This document shows, in pieces, positions 38,883 through 46,241 of a stretch of 48,231 nucleotides of DNA. Positions within the stretch are counted from its first letter, which is position 1, and each line of letters starts with the position of its first letter. Source of the stretch: a virus; IMG/VR virus record IMGVR_UViG_3300014962_000013, positions 1 through 48,231 of that record; one strand, given 5' to 3'. A model generated the notes under the pieces. That model searched no databases and was not told where the DNA came from. It worked only from the letters and a program-made list of their open reading frames with translations. A program made the position numbers and the translations under genes.

Positions 38883-40582
38883 TGCTGCCCCCTTGCGACA
38901 TTGCTGCCGGATCGTGGTTTCGCTGTCGTGGCGTTCATCGGAGAATCGCCGCCACCAACGGGGCGGCCACCCTGCCCACCGCTGGTCTGCGGGCTAGTGG
39001 GATCCCCCTGTGGGGCGGCGCTGAAGGGGATGCGCGTCTTGAACACGTCGTCGTAGATGTCTGCTTCGACCTCCATACGCATGGCTTCTGTGCCCTGGTC
39101 GAGACCGACGTATTCCAGAATCGTCTCGCGGGAGATGTCGCGCTGGGTGCGCAGGCCCAGTATCGCCTGCATGAGGCTCGCCTCCCAGTCGAGAGCGATG
39201 TTTCGAGGCGTGTACACGAGGCTGGGGGCATCCTCGAAGATCCCGGCGTTCCGCGGATCGTCCACCACAGCCCTTGAAATGGTCGTTTCGAGATATCGAC
39301 GGAGCATGTGCCGGCGGTTCTCCATAGCCCTGGCCACGGATCGTGCGATGGAGACATTGGTCTCCTTCGTAGAGCCCATCGTCAACATGCCCAGGAGGCG
39401 GGCCATGATGCGTCCGTCCACCACGTCGTACTTCTCGCGATTCAGGGTGAGATCCGCCTTTGGGGCGATGATCTCAATGCTCAGCCGATGGTCGGAGATG
39501 ATGATGGGCACCTTGGCGATGAAGGAATAGTTCTCCTTCAAGTGGGCGATCTCTTCCGGCTGCGCCGGCTCCTCCTTGGAGCCCTTCTTGACAAGCAGGA
39601 TGTAGTTGGCGCTGCCCACGAGAGCGGCGCGGTCAGCTGCCATGAGCTGCCGCTTCATGTCCAGAACACCGAAGACGCTCTTCAGTCGAACGTCCGCGAA
39701 GCGCTCATAGTCGGCCTTCGTGGAAGTGTGGCGGTTCACGTACTGCGGATTAAGCAGCATGAGGCGGTCCACATCGACGCCCAGTTGGACGAGGCTGGTC
39801 CGCTCGGATCCCTGGGGCTCATACTTGCCCAAGAAGAACATCTCGTAAACAGGGTCGAACTTCTCCCCGTCTGCGATGGCGGCGTAGTAGCCGATCTCCC
39901 AGTCGCTGGCCTGCCACGCGAGAAGTTCCTGTCCCATCGGCCCTACGCCTACAGGGACCACCTTCATGGGGTCGAGGACGCGGATCGAGGTGGGAGCCCA
40001 GACGCGGTACTTCTTCTTCCGCTTCACGCCCTTGCGGCGTTGTCCATTCTGGTCATAGGGGGAAGCTGCGACCCACTCCTCCATGCCCGTGGCTGGGTCG
40101 ATCTTCTTCTCGCGAATCGGATTGCGCCCACGGACTGTGAACTCGTGCCATCCCCATACTGTCGCAGTGATCACCTGACTGTAGGTGTACTCCTCGCGCC
40201 ACATCGTGCGCACGACCGCATCCAGGTTCAAGGTGCGATTCAGCTGGTTGAACACATCAGCGTCGTCCGGATTCTCGGACTCCCACTTGACGCCCTGGAA
40301 CGCGAACGCCTCCGTGGTCTCGGCCACCCCAGAGACGATGTCGTCGTTTCGGACGGCGGATCGGGCGGCCCGCATCTCCGCGTAGGGATTGTCGGACGGC
40401 GTATAGGCACCACGATCGAACATGCTGGTCTTGCCGGCCGAGGCGCGAAGATTGTCTACCCACCCGGAGAGGGCGCGGGCGATCTGTCGGAACTCGGTGC
40501 TGGCAGTTATCAGATCGGTGGACATCCCCGACTGATTCCACACCGGCATCTCGATATCGGAGGAGACCTCGATCTCGTTCAC
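38879..40582 (-). CDS. Portal protein
   Basis: The 567-residue protein has the portal pattern: D-D-I-V-S-G-V-A-E-T-T-E-A-F-A-F near 80, Q-L-N-R-T-L-N-L-D-A-V-V near 115, and a long stem/crown helix region near 380-460 (S-I-A-R-S-V-A-R-A-M-E-N-R-R). It forms the dodecameric ring for DNA passage at one capsid vertex. The gene overlaps both neighbours by four bases and lies between a small terminase-side gene and the protease, as expected. Confidence 0.9.
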   Translation of the reverse strand: MNEIEVSSDIEMPVWNQSGMSTDLITASTEFRQIARALSGWVDNLRASAGKTSMFDRGAYTPSDNPYAEMRAARSAVRNDDIVSGVAETTEAFAFQGVKWESENPDDADVFNQLNRTLNLDAVVRTMWREEYTYSQVITATVWGWHEFTVRGRNPIREKKIDPATGMEEWVAASPYDQNGQRRKGVKRKKKYRVWAPTSIRVLDPMKVVPVGVGPMGQELLAWQASDWEIGYYAAIADGEKFDPVYEMFFLGKYEPQGSERTSLVQLGVDVDRLMLLNPQYVNRHTSTKADYERFADVRLKSVFGVLDMKRQLMAADRAALVGSANYILLVKKGSKEEPAQPEEIAHLKENYSFIAKVPIIISDHRLSIEIIAPKADLTLNREKYDVVDGRIMARLLGMLTMGSTKETNVSIARSVARAMENRRHMLRRYLETTISRAVVDDPRNAGIFEDAPSLVYTPRNIALDWEASLMQAILGLRTQRDISRETILEYVGLDQGTEAMRMEVEADIYDDVFKTRIPFSAAPQGDPTSPQTSGGQGGRPVGGGDSPMNATTAKPRSGSNVARGQQ

Positions 40583-40974
40583 TTCATCAACTCCAGGTCT
40601 TGGCGTCTGATTTCCACGGTGCGGCTGGCGAGCCGGAACTGCCGGTCAAGCTCCTCCAGCATCGGGTTCACTTGCATGGTGCGAATCTGCTTGTACGTGC
40701 GGTCCCGCGACTCGATGCGATGCAGATGCACCCACAGCTCTGTAAGTCGGGCCGACATGGCTGATACTTCCCGCATGACCTGATCTGGCTCGGAGTTCCA
40801 GAATCCCCGGATCGTCTGAAGCATCAAGTCGAGTTCGTCCTCGATGTGCTCCCGTGACGGCAGTTGGCGGCGGCTCTCGCTTACGGCCTCTTCACTGGGA
40901 GCGGAGTCAACAAATCCGCCCTCAGTGCTCCCCTTTACGACAAGCCTGTACGAACCAGTTCCATCTCCATCCAT
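40579..40974 (-). CDS. Hypothetical protein between terminase and portal, 131 residues
   Basis: This helical charged protein (S-R-E-H-I-E-D-E-L-D-L-M-L-Q-T-I, then L-W-V-H-L-H-R-I-E-S-R-D) has no recognised family. The stop overlaps the portal start (ATGA). No clear Shine-Dalgarno precedes ATG 40974, so a later start is possible. Confidence 0.55.
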   Translation of the reverse strand: MDGDGTGSYRLVVKGSTEGGFVDSAPSEEAVSESRRQLPSREHIEDELDLMLQTIRGFWNSEPDQVMREVSAMSARLTELWVHLHRIESRDRTYKQIRTMQVNPMLEELDRQFRLASRTVEIRRQDLELMK

Positions 40975-41005
40975 GTGCCTGAATCGGCAGACAAGGTGGA
41001 AGAAC

Positions 41006-42628
41006 TCAAAATGATCCGATGAACTGATCCAGTACGGGACGGCTCACTGTCTTCGCATTCAGCATGGCGTCAATAGCCGATAGTCGCTTCGCTGCAATGG
41101 CCATTTTTCCAGCGTCCAGGGTGTGGTACTTGCCTGCGGAGAAGTTCTTCTTCCCGTATGGGTTGCCTGCGGATTTCACCACCGTGTAGTTCTGGCCTTG
41201 CCACTCCTGGAGAAGCTCCCCGTCGAATGGGAGTGTCAGCCCCTTGGCGTCAACGATCTCACGCAGGGCATCAGAGGAGAACTCCACGATGTTGCGCTCG
41301 ATCTTCAAATCCTCCTGAGTCTCGCCCTTCTCCAGGGGACGATCCTCGAAGCCAATGACGTACTTCGCGGAGAAGTTGTACCCCTTCATGCGGTCCCGGT
41401 ACCTGCCTTCCAGCGCCTGCCACAGTGGGAACCCGACGCCGGTACGGTCGATACCGAACGTTTGGAGCTTCGGACCATATGAAGCGAACAGGTGTTCAAT
41501 GACTTCCTGCTGCTGGAGTACGGGGATGCGCTGCAAATGGACCCGCAAGAGCAGATCCAAATGTTCCTTCGCACCCCCAGCGCGCTGACCGAACACGAGG
41601 ATTTCGCTTGGATGATTGGTGACGCCAACGTCCATTCCGGCGTAGTAGGCGGAGTACCCCTTCGGAGCCCCCGACCACCCATGTTTGTGTGTTCCGGGGA
41701 TGTATAGATGATTCAGGATCGAACTGTCCTCTGGAACATCCTCTGCATTGATCGAGGCGTGCAGGTAGACATCGGTGTTGTACTCACTGCCCGAATCCTT
41801 GTCCACAGATGCCATGAGGCGTGCCAGAACGAACAGTGGGCTGGAAGCGTCACCGTGCTCGCCGTAGATGTTGCGCTTGTAGTCGGGCGACTGGCGTGAT
41901 CCGCCGTAGATGATGGTCTTCTCGTCGCGCTCGGCGGAAGTCCATGTCACCTTCTGCATCGCCATGGGGCGGTGGACAGTCCACTCGGTGTTCTCGTTCA
42001 TGGTGATCTCGTAGAAACGGTCGCGCACGCCTCGCGGGACACCATGGCAGCGCCAGGATGCCCCCGGTAGACCGCGGTTCAACGTCTCAACAATCTCGAT
42101 CCAGCCGGCCAGTGGGTAGTCCTGCGCCTCATCGAGTTCGATTTTGATGACGTGCTGGCCCTTCACGCCCTTCCCATCCCTCTGTGGGAGGCGCGACACG
42201 ATCTTCGCGTCATTGAGGAATGTGCATTCCCAATGTGGAGAGCGCATGACTCCCCGACTTCTTCCCCTTGGGCGCATCTCCATGGTGAGCCAATACCTGT
42301 CGAGGCGTTCCTCGATCTTCGCAGTCAGCGGCTTCAAGTGGTTGAGTTCGGGCGCAGTGAGGAGAAGGTGCTGGCCGGGGTAGTTGAAGGCAAATGCGAA
42401 GGCTCGCATGGTGATTCCAACTGTCTTTCCTAGCGCTCTCGCACCCTGCTCGACTTGGTACATGTCCTCGCAGGAGTACATCTCCCACTGGAATGGCCAC
42501 GCCCGATACCGGCCTGACTCGCTCTCCTCGTCCTCCCATAGGAACTCAGCGATATCCAATCCAGACTCGTCCGAGAGGATGGCGTAAAGGTACTTCTCCT
42601 CCTCATCGGGCTCGATCAGAAGACTCAT
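41006..42628 (-). CDS. terL: Terminase large subunit
   Basis: The 540-residue packaging motor has ATPase motifs A-R-A-L-G-K-T (63-69, a variant Walker A) and I-E-L-D-E-A-Q-D (163-170, Walker B plus catalytic Glu). The RNase H-like nuclease has Asp residues at D333 (A-G-M-D-V-G), D394 (F-G-I-D-R-T) and D505 (H-T-L-D-A-G). It cuts concatemers and pumps DNA into the prohead through the portal. ATG 42628 overlaps the HTH gene stop. Confidence 0.95.
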   Translation of the reverse strand: MSLLIEPDEEEKYLYAILSDESGLDIAEFLWEDEESESGRYRAWPFQWEMYSCEDMYQVEQGARALGKTVGITMRAFAFAFNYPGQHLLLTAPELNHLKPLTAKIEERLDRYWLTMEMRPRGRSRGVMRSPHWECTFLNDAKIVSRLPQRDGKGVKGQHVIKIELDEAQDYPLAGWIEIVETLNRGLPGASWRCHGVPRGVRDRFYEITMNENTEWTVHRPMAMQKVTWTSAERDEKTIIYGGSRQSPDYKRNIYGEHGDASSPLFVLARLMASVDKDSGSEYNTDVYLHASINAEDVPEDSSILNHLYIPGTHKHGWSGAPKGYSAYYAGMDVGVTNHPSEILVFGQRAGGAKEHLDLLLRVHLQRIPVLQQQEVIEHLFASYGPKLQTFGIDRTGVGFPLWQALEGRYRDRMKGYNFSAKYVIGFEDRPLEKGETQEDLKIERNIVEFSSDALREIVDAKGLTLPFDGELLQEWQGQNYTVVKSAGNPYGKKNFSAGKYHTLDAGKMAIAAKRLSAIDAMLNAKTVSRPVLDQFIGSF

Positions 42629-43119
42629 CTAATGCTCGTTTCGCGGGCGATGCGCTTCACTGCCGCGACACTGAGGTTCGGGGCATTCAAGTACGCCTGC
42701 GAGACGAGTTCCCCCAGCTTTGTAGCCCTCCACTCCAGGAAGAATGCTGGGGATACCCCGGCAGCCTTGGCGGCCATCTCCATGGTGCGCATATCCGGTC
42801 GGGCCGCTCCCGTGAGCAGTTTGGATAGCTGCGACTGCGAGACGTGCATGCGGGGTGCGAAATCTACCTGCCTCTCCCCATCCATAACGTCCGCGAGAGC
42901 GTCACAGAATGGCTGCGCGCTGAAGCGCTCCGGGTAGATGGCTGCAAGCAGGTCGTCCATTCCGATGGCCGCCGGTTTAGGTCGGCGGCCTACTCGTGGA
43001 GCCGCGTCAGCCTGCATGATCTTCACGACATCAGAGAGGATTCGATAAACCACATCTGGGTTGTTCTCGATGGCGTCTGCCCACTGGTCGATTCCGTGAG
43101 CCTGCTCGACCGGGTTCAT
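42625..43119 (-). CDS. XRE-type HTH protein, small terminase candidate
   Basis: The 164-residue protein has the HTH M-H-V-S-Q-S-Q-L-S-K-L-L-T-G in its middle, followed by R-T-M-E-M-A-A-K-A-A-G-V-S-P-A-F-F-L-E-W-R, the shape of an XRE/lambda-repressor-like domain. Placed directly before terL, it may be the DNA-recognition terminase subunit. A transcription factor role is the alternative. ATG 43119 was chosen for its ATGA overlap. Confidence 0.6.
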   Translation of the reverse strand: MNPVEQAHGIDQWADAIENNPDVVYRILSDVVKIMQADAAPRVGRRPKPAAIGMDDLLAAIYPERFSAQPFCDALADVMDGERQVDFAPRMHVSQSQLSKLLTGAARPDMRTMEMAAKAAGVSPAFFLEWRATKLGELVSQAYLNAPNLSVAAVKRIARETSIR

Positions 43120-43781
43120 CGCGCCCACATCTTCTGCTGATTGGCAATGAAGTAGGCATCGATTTCACTGTATTCGGGGATCATCGTCTCCCGGATCCAG
43201 GACACGATTTCCTTCTCGTCTTCAAATCCCAGCTTCTTGCGCTCCTCGGGATCGCTGCGGTCGTAGGAGCCGACGATGTCGGATAGTTCATTCATCAGCA
43301 CCAGGGCAGCCCTCAACTGGTTCTCGCGGTGGATGCCGAACTCTTTTGCCCTCCTCTTCAGGTCGTCCCAGCGGTCGGAGACTGATGTAGCTGACGCATC
43401 CCTGGACTTCTTGCTCAACCCCATCTGCTCTTTGAGGCGGTTGATCGAATCGGTCTGGTCTTTCAGCTTCTTGGCGATCTCGTTCTCATTGACGAGGGAG
43501 TTCTCGTAGTCCACTCCAGCCAGAAGCCACTGGTTCCACCGAAACTGGAGGAGTTCCAGTTGCAGGAGTCGGTCCAGATCCTGAACGTCGGTGTTCTCTG
43601 TGAAGCGAGTCTCTTCCAGGTAGCGGTCTCTCGACTCGTTGAACCAGTCCGCTTCCTGCTGAGTCATGACGCGGGCCACTGCGCCCGACACCAAGGTCAC
43701 TTCGATCAGCTGAGCAGCGGCCGAGTTCGTTCCATATCCATACGGGGTAGTCACGTCCACATATTCGGAGGGGGAATACAA
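43116..43781 (-). CDS. Second small terminase/packaging candidate with coiled coil
   Basis: This 221-residue helical protein has D-L-D-R-L-L-Q-L-E-L-L-Q-F-R-W near 68, then L-K-E-Q-M-G-L-S-K-K-S-R-D and L-K-R-R-A-K-E-F-G-I-H-R, a pattern seen in actinophage proteins preceding terL. It may form the oligomeric small subunit ring, with the HTH protein as a separate regulator, or the reverse. The call is by context. Confidence 0.55.
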   Translation of the reverse strand: MYSPSEYVDVTTPYGYGTNSAAAQLIEVTLVSGAVARVMTQQEADWFNESRDRYLEETRFTENTDVQDLDRLLQLELLQFRWNQWLLAGVDYENSLVNENEIAKKLKDQTDSINRLKEQMGLSKKSRDASATSVSDRWDDLKRRAKEFGIHRENQLRAALVLMNELSDIVGSYDRSDPEERKKLGFEDEKEIVSWIRETMIPEYSEIDAYFIANQQKMWAR

Positions 43782-44210
43782 CTAATGCTGGAGACTCGCC
43801 ACTTCGATCAAAGCACCGGGATTATCGAGGGTGTACTGCTTCACGGCAGCAACTCGCACCACCTGGGAGTCATCCCCCCATACCTTCGCCTGAGTCAAGG
43901 CATCCAGCGTCGAGCGCAGGCACTTGTCTGTATCGGGGAATCGTGGATAGTCCGGGGCGGAATCCTTGAGGGTTCCGTCGCTGCGTAGATGCGACTTCGG
44001 GCGGGGCAGGTAGAAGGCGACCGTCACGTCCACGGGTCCTTCAAGCATCGTGTCAGCAAAGCCATGCTGGGCTGCCGCAGCTGCGACCGCATCACGCCAG
44101 GGCTTCACCTTCTTGCTGGACTCCACGAGAACGACACGGTCACTGTTCTTCAGGCGGAACGGCGTCTTGCTTCCCTGCGGTGCGGGGATTCCCGGAGCGA
44201 AGAAGATCAT
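43782..44210 (-). CDS. RusA-like Holliday junction resolvase
   Basis: The 142-residue protein has the RusA order: P-G-I-P-A-P-Q-G-S-K at the start, Y-L-P-R-P-K-S-H (67-74), catalytic-type P-D93-T-D95-K-C-L-R-S-T-L-D-A-L, V-W-G-D113-D114-S-Q-V-V, and K124. RusA enzymes cut four-way junctions with a pair of metal ions. It is first in the leftward unit that leads to the terminase genes, fitting a role in trimming branched DNA before packaging. The start lies 8 bases from the first operator-like palindrome. Confidence 0.88.
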   Translation of the reverse strand: MIFFAPGIPAPQGSKTPFRLKNSDRVVLVESSKKVKPWRDAVAAAAAQHGFADTMLEGPVDVTVAFYLPRPKSHLRSDGTLKDSAPDYPRFPDTDKCLRSTLDALTQAKVWGDDSQVVRVAAVKQYTLDNPGALIEVASLQH

Positions 44211-44217
44211 GCTCTGT

Positions 44218-44320
44218 GAACGTCCGTTTTGATGAACTAATGCAAATCCATCTACATAAATGGACGTTTCAGCGACACATTCCTACAAAATGTCCATTTG
44301 AATGAATAGAACGTTCATTT
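44218..44320. promoter_or_regulatory. Cluster of four operator-like palindromes upstream of the RusA/terminase operon
   Basis: Four 12-bp sites of form AAAYG-N2-CRTTT occur in about 100 non-coding bases: GAACGTCCGTTT (44218), AAATGGACGTTT (44258), AAATGTCCATTT (44288) and GAACGTTCATTT (44309). Two are exact, two have one mismatch. They lie where the promoter of the leftward late operon should be. A dimeric repressor or activator site is the natural reading; the protein is unknown. No clear -35/-10 pair was found. Confidence 0.6.
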
Positions 44321-44367
44321 AAGAAAAGAGGGTCTGAAAGACCCGAAAGCCAGGGAAAGCGCTGGCT
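44321..44367 (-). terminator. Rho-independent terminator after the sigma factor gene, with tandem hairpin
   Basis: On the leftward strand GGGTCT pairs with AGACCC around a 3-base loop (44330-44344) and is followed by TCTTTTCTT (44329-44321), a typical terminator. Just before it a second stem pairs AGCCAG with CTGGCT (44348-44367). It would end the sigma factor transcript before the operator cluster. Confidence 0.7.
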
Positions 44368-44491
44368 CGTTCTCCACCCTGCTCCTATACCCGCAGGGCT
44401 CCTTTGAGGGTAGCAGACCAGTCAATAGGACACTTGTGGCGTTTAGTGGAGCCAAATGCAGTTTCCGCTCAAAACACCAATTTAGACTCGA

Positions 44492-44515
44492 AAACGTCTA
44501 TCTAAATGTCCATTT
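44492..44515. promoter_or_regulatory. Tandem operator-like sites downstream of the sigma factor gene
   Basis: A degenerate copy, AAACGTCTATCT (44492-44503), abuts an exact AAATGTCCATTT (44504-44515). A similar degenerate sequence, AAACGACAATCT, lies upstream of the sigma gene near 45323. The rest of the non-coding stretch 44368-44536 is AT-richer than its surroundings; it has one small stem (CCCTGC/GCAGGG near 44380) and no gene. Confidence 0.45.
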
Positions 44516-44536
44516 GAGGCAAAAATGTGATGCAGA

Positions 44537-45295
44537 TCACCGCAACACGGCCATGCGTTCCCGCAGCAGCAAAACGATGTCCGCGTACATGGCGCATACC
44601 TTCGATCCATTCATGTCTAGGAGTCGCGCTATCTCGCGCAGCTTCATCCCGTCCACGTAGTAGTGCCACACAATCCGCTGCTCGATCTCCGGCAGCCACG
44701 AGATCGCCTCGGCCAGCGTGTTACGCAGCACTCCCTCTTCTGCGTCGAGTGCGTGATCGGACTCCCTTGATGGCTCCCGGTATTGGCTGTTGTCAGCGTC
44801 CGGGTCGATGATCATTGCGAAGGAGTCCACCTGTGAAGCGTGTGCATCTGACCTTGCTCGATGCACCATTGTCACCTCGATGTCCATGAGGTCAGCGATC
44901 TCGCTGTCGGATGGCTCGCGACCCAGTTTGCGGCGCAGTTCTTCGGTCGCCACCTCTACTTCACGGGCAGCAGATCGCACCGACCTGGGTGCCCAGTCCA
45001 GGCTGCGAAGCTCGTCGAGAATCGATCCGCGGATCCGCTGCGATCCGAATGTCTCGAACTTTGTTCCCAGGTCTGGGTCGTAGCGGTCAATGGCTTCCAT
45101 TAGGCCGAATACCCCGTAGGAGAACAGTTCATTGCGGTCCACAAACGGCGGCAGGCCGGCTCCGACTACTCCGGCGATGTAGCGGACCAGCGGTAGGTAC
45201 TGCTCGACCAGCTGATTTCGGATCTGCACGTTGCGCGTCTGGCGGTACTCGACCCACAAGTCCATGCTGCACCAATCCGGCGCACCCAAATACAT
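44537..45295 (-). CDS. WhiG/FliA-type sigma factor
   Basis: The 252-residue protein has region 2 (about 13-105: L-P-L-V-R-Y-I-A-G, F-S-Y-G-V-F-G-L-M-E-A-I-D-R-Y-D, F-G-S-Q-R-I-R-G-S-I-L-D-E-L-R-S-L-D-W). Region 3 has P-R-S-V-R-S-A-A-R and E-P-S-D-S-E-I-A-D-L. Region 4 (about 195-245) has L-P-E-I-E-Q-R-I-V-W-H-Y-Y and L-R-E-I-A-R-L-L-D. L-R-S-L-D-W-A-P-R-S-V-R is the hallmark of motility/sporulation sigma factors. It probably redirects host RNA polymerase to late phage promoters. A start at ATG 45265 is also possible. It is divergent from the rightward operon. Confidence 0.9.
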   Translation of the reverse strand: MYLGAPDWCSMDLWVEYRQTRNVQIRNQLVEQYLPLVRYIAGVVGAGLPPFVDRNELFSYGVFGLMEAIDRYDPDLGTKFETFGSQRIRGSILDELRSLDWAPRSVRSAAREVEVATEELRRKLGREPSDSEIADLMDIEVTMVHRARSDAHASQVDSFAMIIDPDADNSQYREPSRESDHALDAEEGVLRNTLAEAISWLPEIEQRIVWHYYVDGMKLREIARLLDMNGSKVCAMYADIVLLLRERMAVLR

Positions 45296-45388
45296 TGTCT
45301 TTCATCGAAAACCATTGGCACTAAACGACAATCTACGTATTCCAAGCGCGAATATGTCTTATGAATTCGCGTCAGTCGAAGCGAACCC
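45296..45388. promoter_or_regulatory. Divergent intergenic region between sigma factor gene and rightward operon
   Basis: The 93 AT-rich bases separate opposite coding directions and must hold at least one promoter each way. A weak rightward candidate is TTGGCA (45315-45320), 17 bases, TATTCC (45338-45343). AAACGACAATCT near 45323 resembles the degenerate site at 44492. None of this is strong enough to fix a start of transcription. Confidence 0.4.
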
Positions 45389-45640
45389 ATGCACATGGAG
45401 GCCGTTTCCCGAATTGGGACCCTTACGAAGATCACCGACCCGATGATGCAGCGTGTCAGGGCGACCGTCGCCCAGTACGCACACGATGACCGGGAGGCGC
45501 GCGACTTCATGGACATGTTGACGCCAGATCTCTGGCGTTGCGCAATCTGCAAACGTGTCTTCGTAGTCCAGTCGCTCGCCCGCTCATGCGAGAAGGGACA
45601 TTCAGATGGACGTGGTACTGGGGCCGGGAGCCCGCGGTAG
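45389..45640 (+). CDS. Small zinc-binding protein
   Basis: The 83-residue product has C51-x2-C54 (W-R-C-A-I-C-K-R-V-F) and C67-E-K-G-H71, a CCCH-type metal site, after an amphipathic helix (R-V-R-A-T-V-A-Q-Y-A-H-D-D-R-E-A-R). It is the first gene of the rightward operon. ATG 45389 follows a weak GAAG; ATG 45395 is possible. Regulator or inhibitor of a host protein are plausible but unproven roles. Confidence 0.55.
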   Translation: MHMEAVSRIGTLTKITDPMMQRVRATVAQYAHDDREARDFMDMLTPDLWRCAICKRVFVVQSLARSCEKGHSDGRGTGAGSPR

Positions 45641-45734
45641 CGAGCCTGCGCAGCCGGCAGTCGAGGAAATCATGGAGCCGGTAGTCGAGGCTGTCGAAGA
45701 GGTCGAGGACGAGGAACTGGAGGACGACGAATGA
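45606..45734 (+). CDS. Small highly acidic protein, 42 residues
   Basis: ATG 45606 follows AAGGGAC and TGA overlaps the next ATG (ATGA). Nearly half of the last 25 residues are Glu or Asp (E-E-V-E-D-E-E-L-E-D-D-E). Such peptides can mimic DNA or shield basic proteins. It overlaps the end of the zinc-binding gene by 35 bases in another frame. Confidence 0.5.
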   Translation: MDVVLGPGARGSEPAQPAVEEIMEPVVEAVEEVEDEELEDDE

Positions 45735-46012
45735 TCAAGGACACCGACGCACTTCTGGGAGCTGTCCCGGCACAGTGGATGCCGGAGAATCAGAACCCCA
45801 ACGTCGCCTACCGCATAAATGAGCAGACGGGTGAGCGCACTCCCCTGGCTGGGGCGACCGCTGAGGAGCCGAAGAAGAAGCGCGGCCGTCCGCGCAAGGA
45901 CGCAGCCGTCGAGGCCCCCGAGCCCGAGGCAATCGTTGAAATGCCCGTTCATGAGGATGCTCCCGTCCCCCTTAGTGACGAGGAAGTAGCACTCCTGGCC
46001 GAGGAGTCCTGA
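45731..46012 (+). CDS. Protein with AT-hook motif
   Basis: In this 93-residue product K-K-K-R-G-R-P-R-K-D near residue 50 is a textbook AT-hook, which binds the minor groove of AT-rich DNA. The C-terminal part is acidic and Pro-rich. AT-rich stretches in this GC-rich genome are concentrated in the regulatory regions at 44.2-45.4 kb, so self-regulation is conceivable. AT-hooks also occur in nucleoid-associated proteins of actinobacteria such as Lsr2. Confidence 0.7.
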   Translation: MIKDTDALLGAVPAQWMPENQNPNVAYRINEQTGERTPLAGATAEEPKKKRGRPRKDAAVEAPEPEAIVEMPVHEDAPVPLSDEEVALLAEES

Positions 46013-46233
46013 TGGAGTTCGGCAGCTCCCAGCACAAGGGCGTCATACCCTCCGGCGAACACGCCGGCCTAGAGGCGACCTTCATCGGTATCGAATTCGA
46101 CGGAGGCCGTCGATTCGAGCACTGGGAGCTGCCGAACGGCGAACGGATCACCCTCACAAGCCAGCTCACTGAGCAGGCGAGTGCAGTAGACGTGCCCCGT
46201 GAACTCGGAGTAGCCCGCCCGCAAGGCGCATAG
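46012..46233 (+). CDS. Hypothetical protein, 73 residues
   Basis: A compact beta-rich product: G-L-E-A-T-F-I-G-I-E-F-D-G-G-R-R-F and W-E-L-P-N-G-E-R-I-T-L. The start overlaps the AT-hook gene stop (TGATG). No family is recognised. Confidence 0.55.
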   Translation: MEFGSSQHKGVIPSGEHAGLEATFIGIEFDGGRRFEHWELPNGERITLTSQLTEQASAVDVPRELGVARPQGA

Positions 46234-46241
46234 GGGCATCC

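Noticed and set aside
35336-40783. Long rightward open frames (482, 544 and 491 codons) opposite the capsid, scaffold, protease and portal genes
   Set aside because: They are antisense to clearly recognised virion genes, have low-complexity His/Arg/Leu-rich products typical of the mirror frame of GC-rich codons, and lack ribosome sites.
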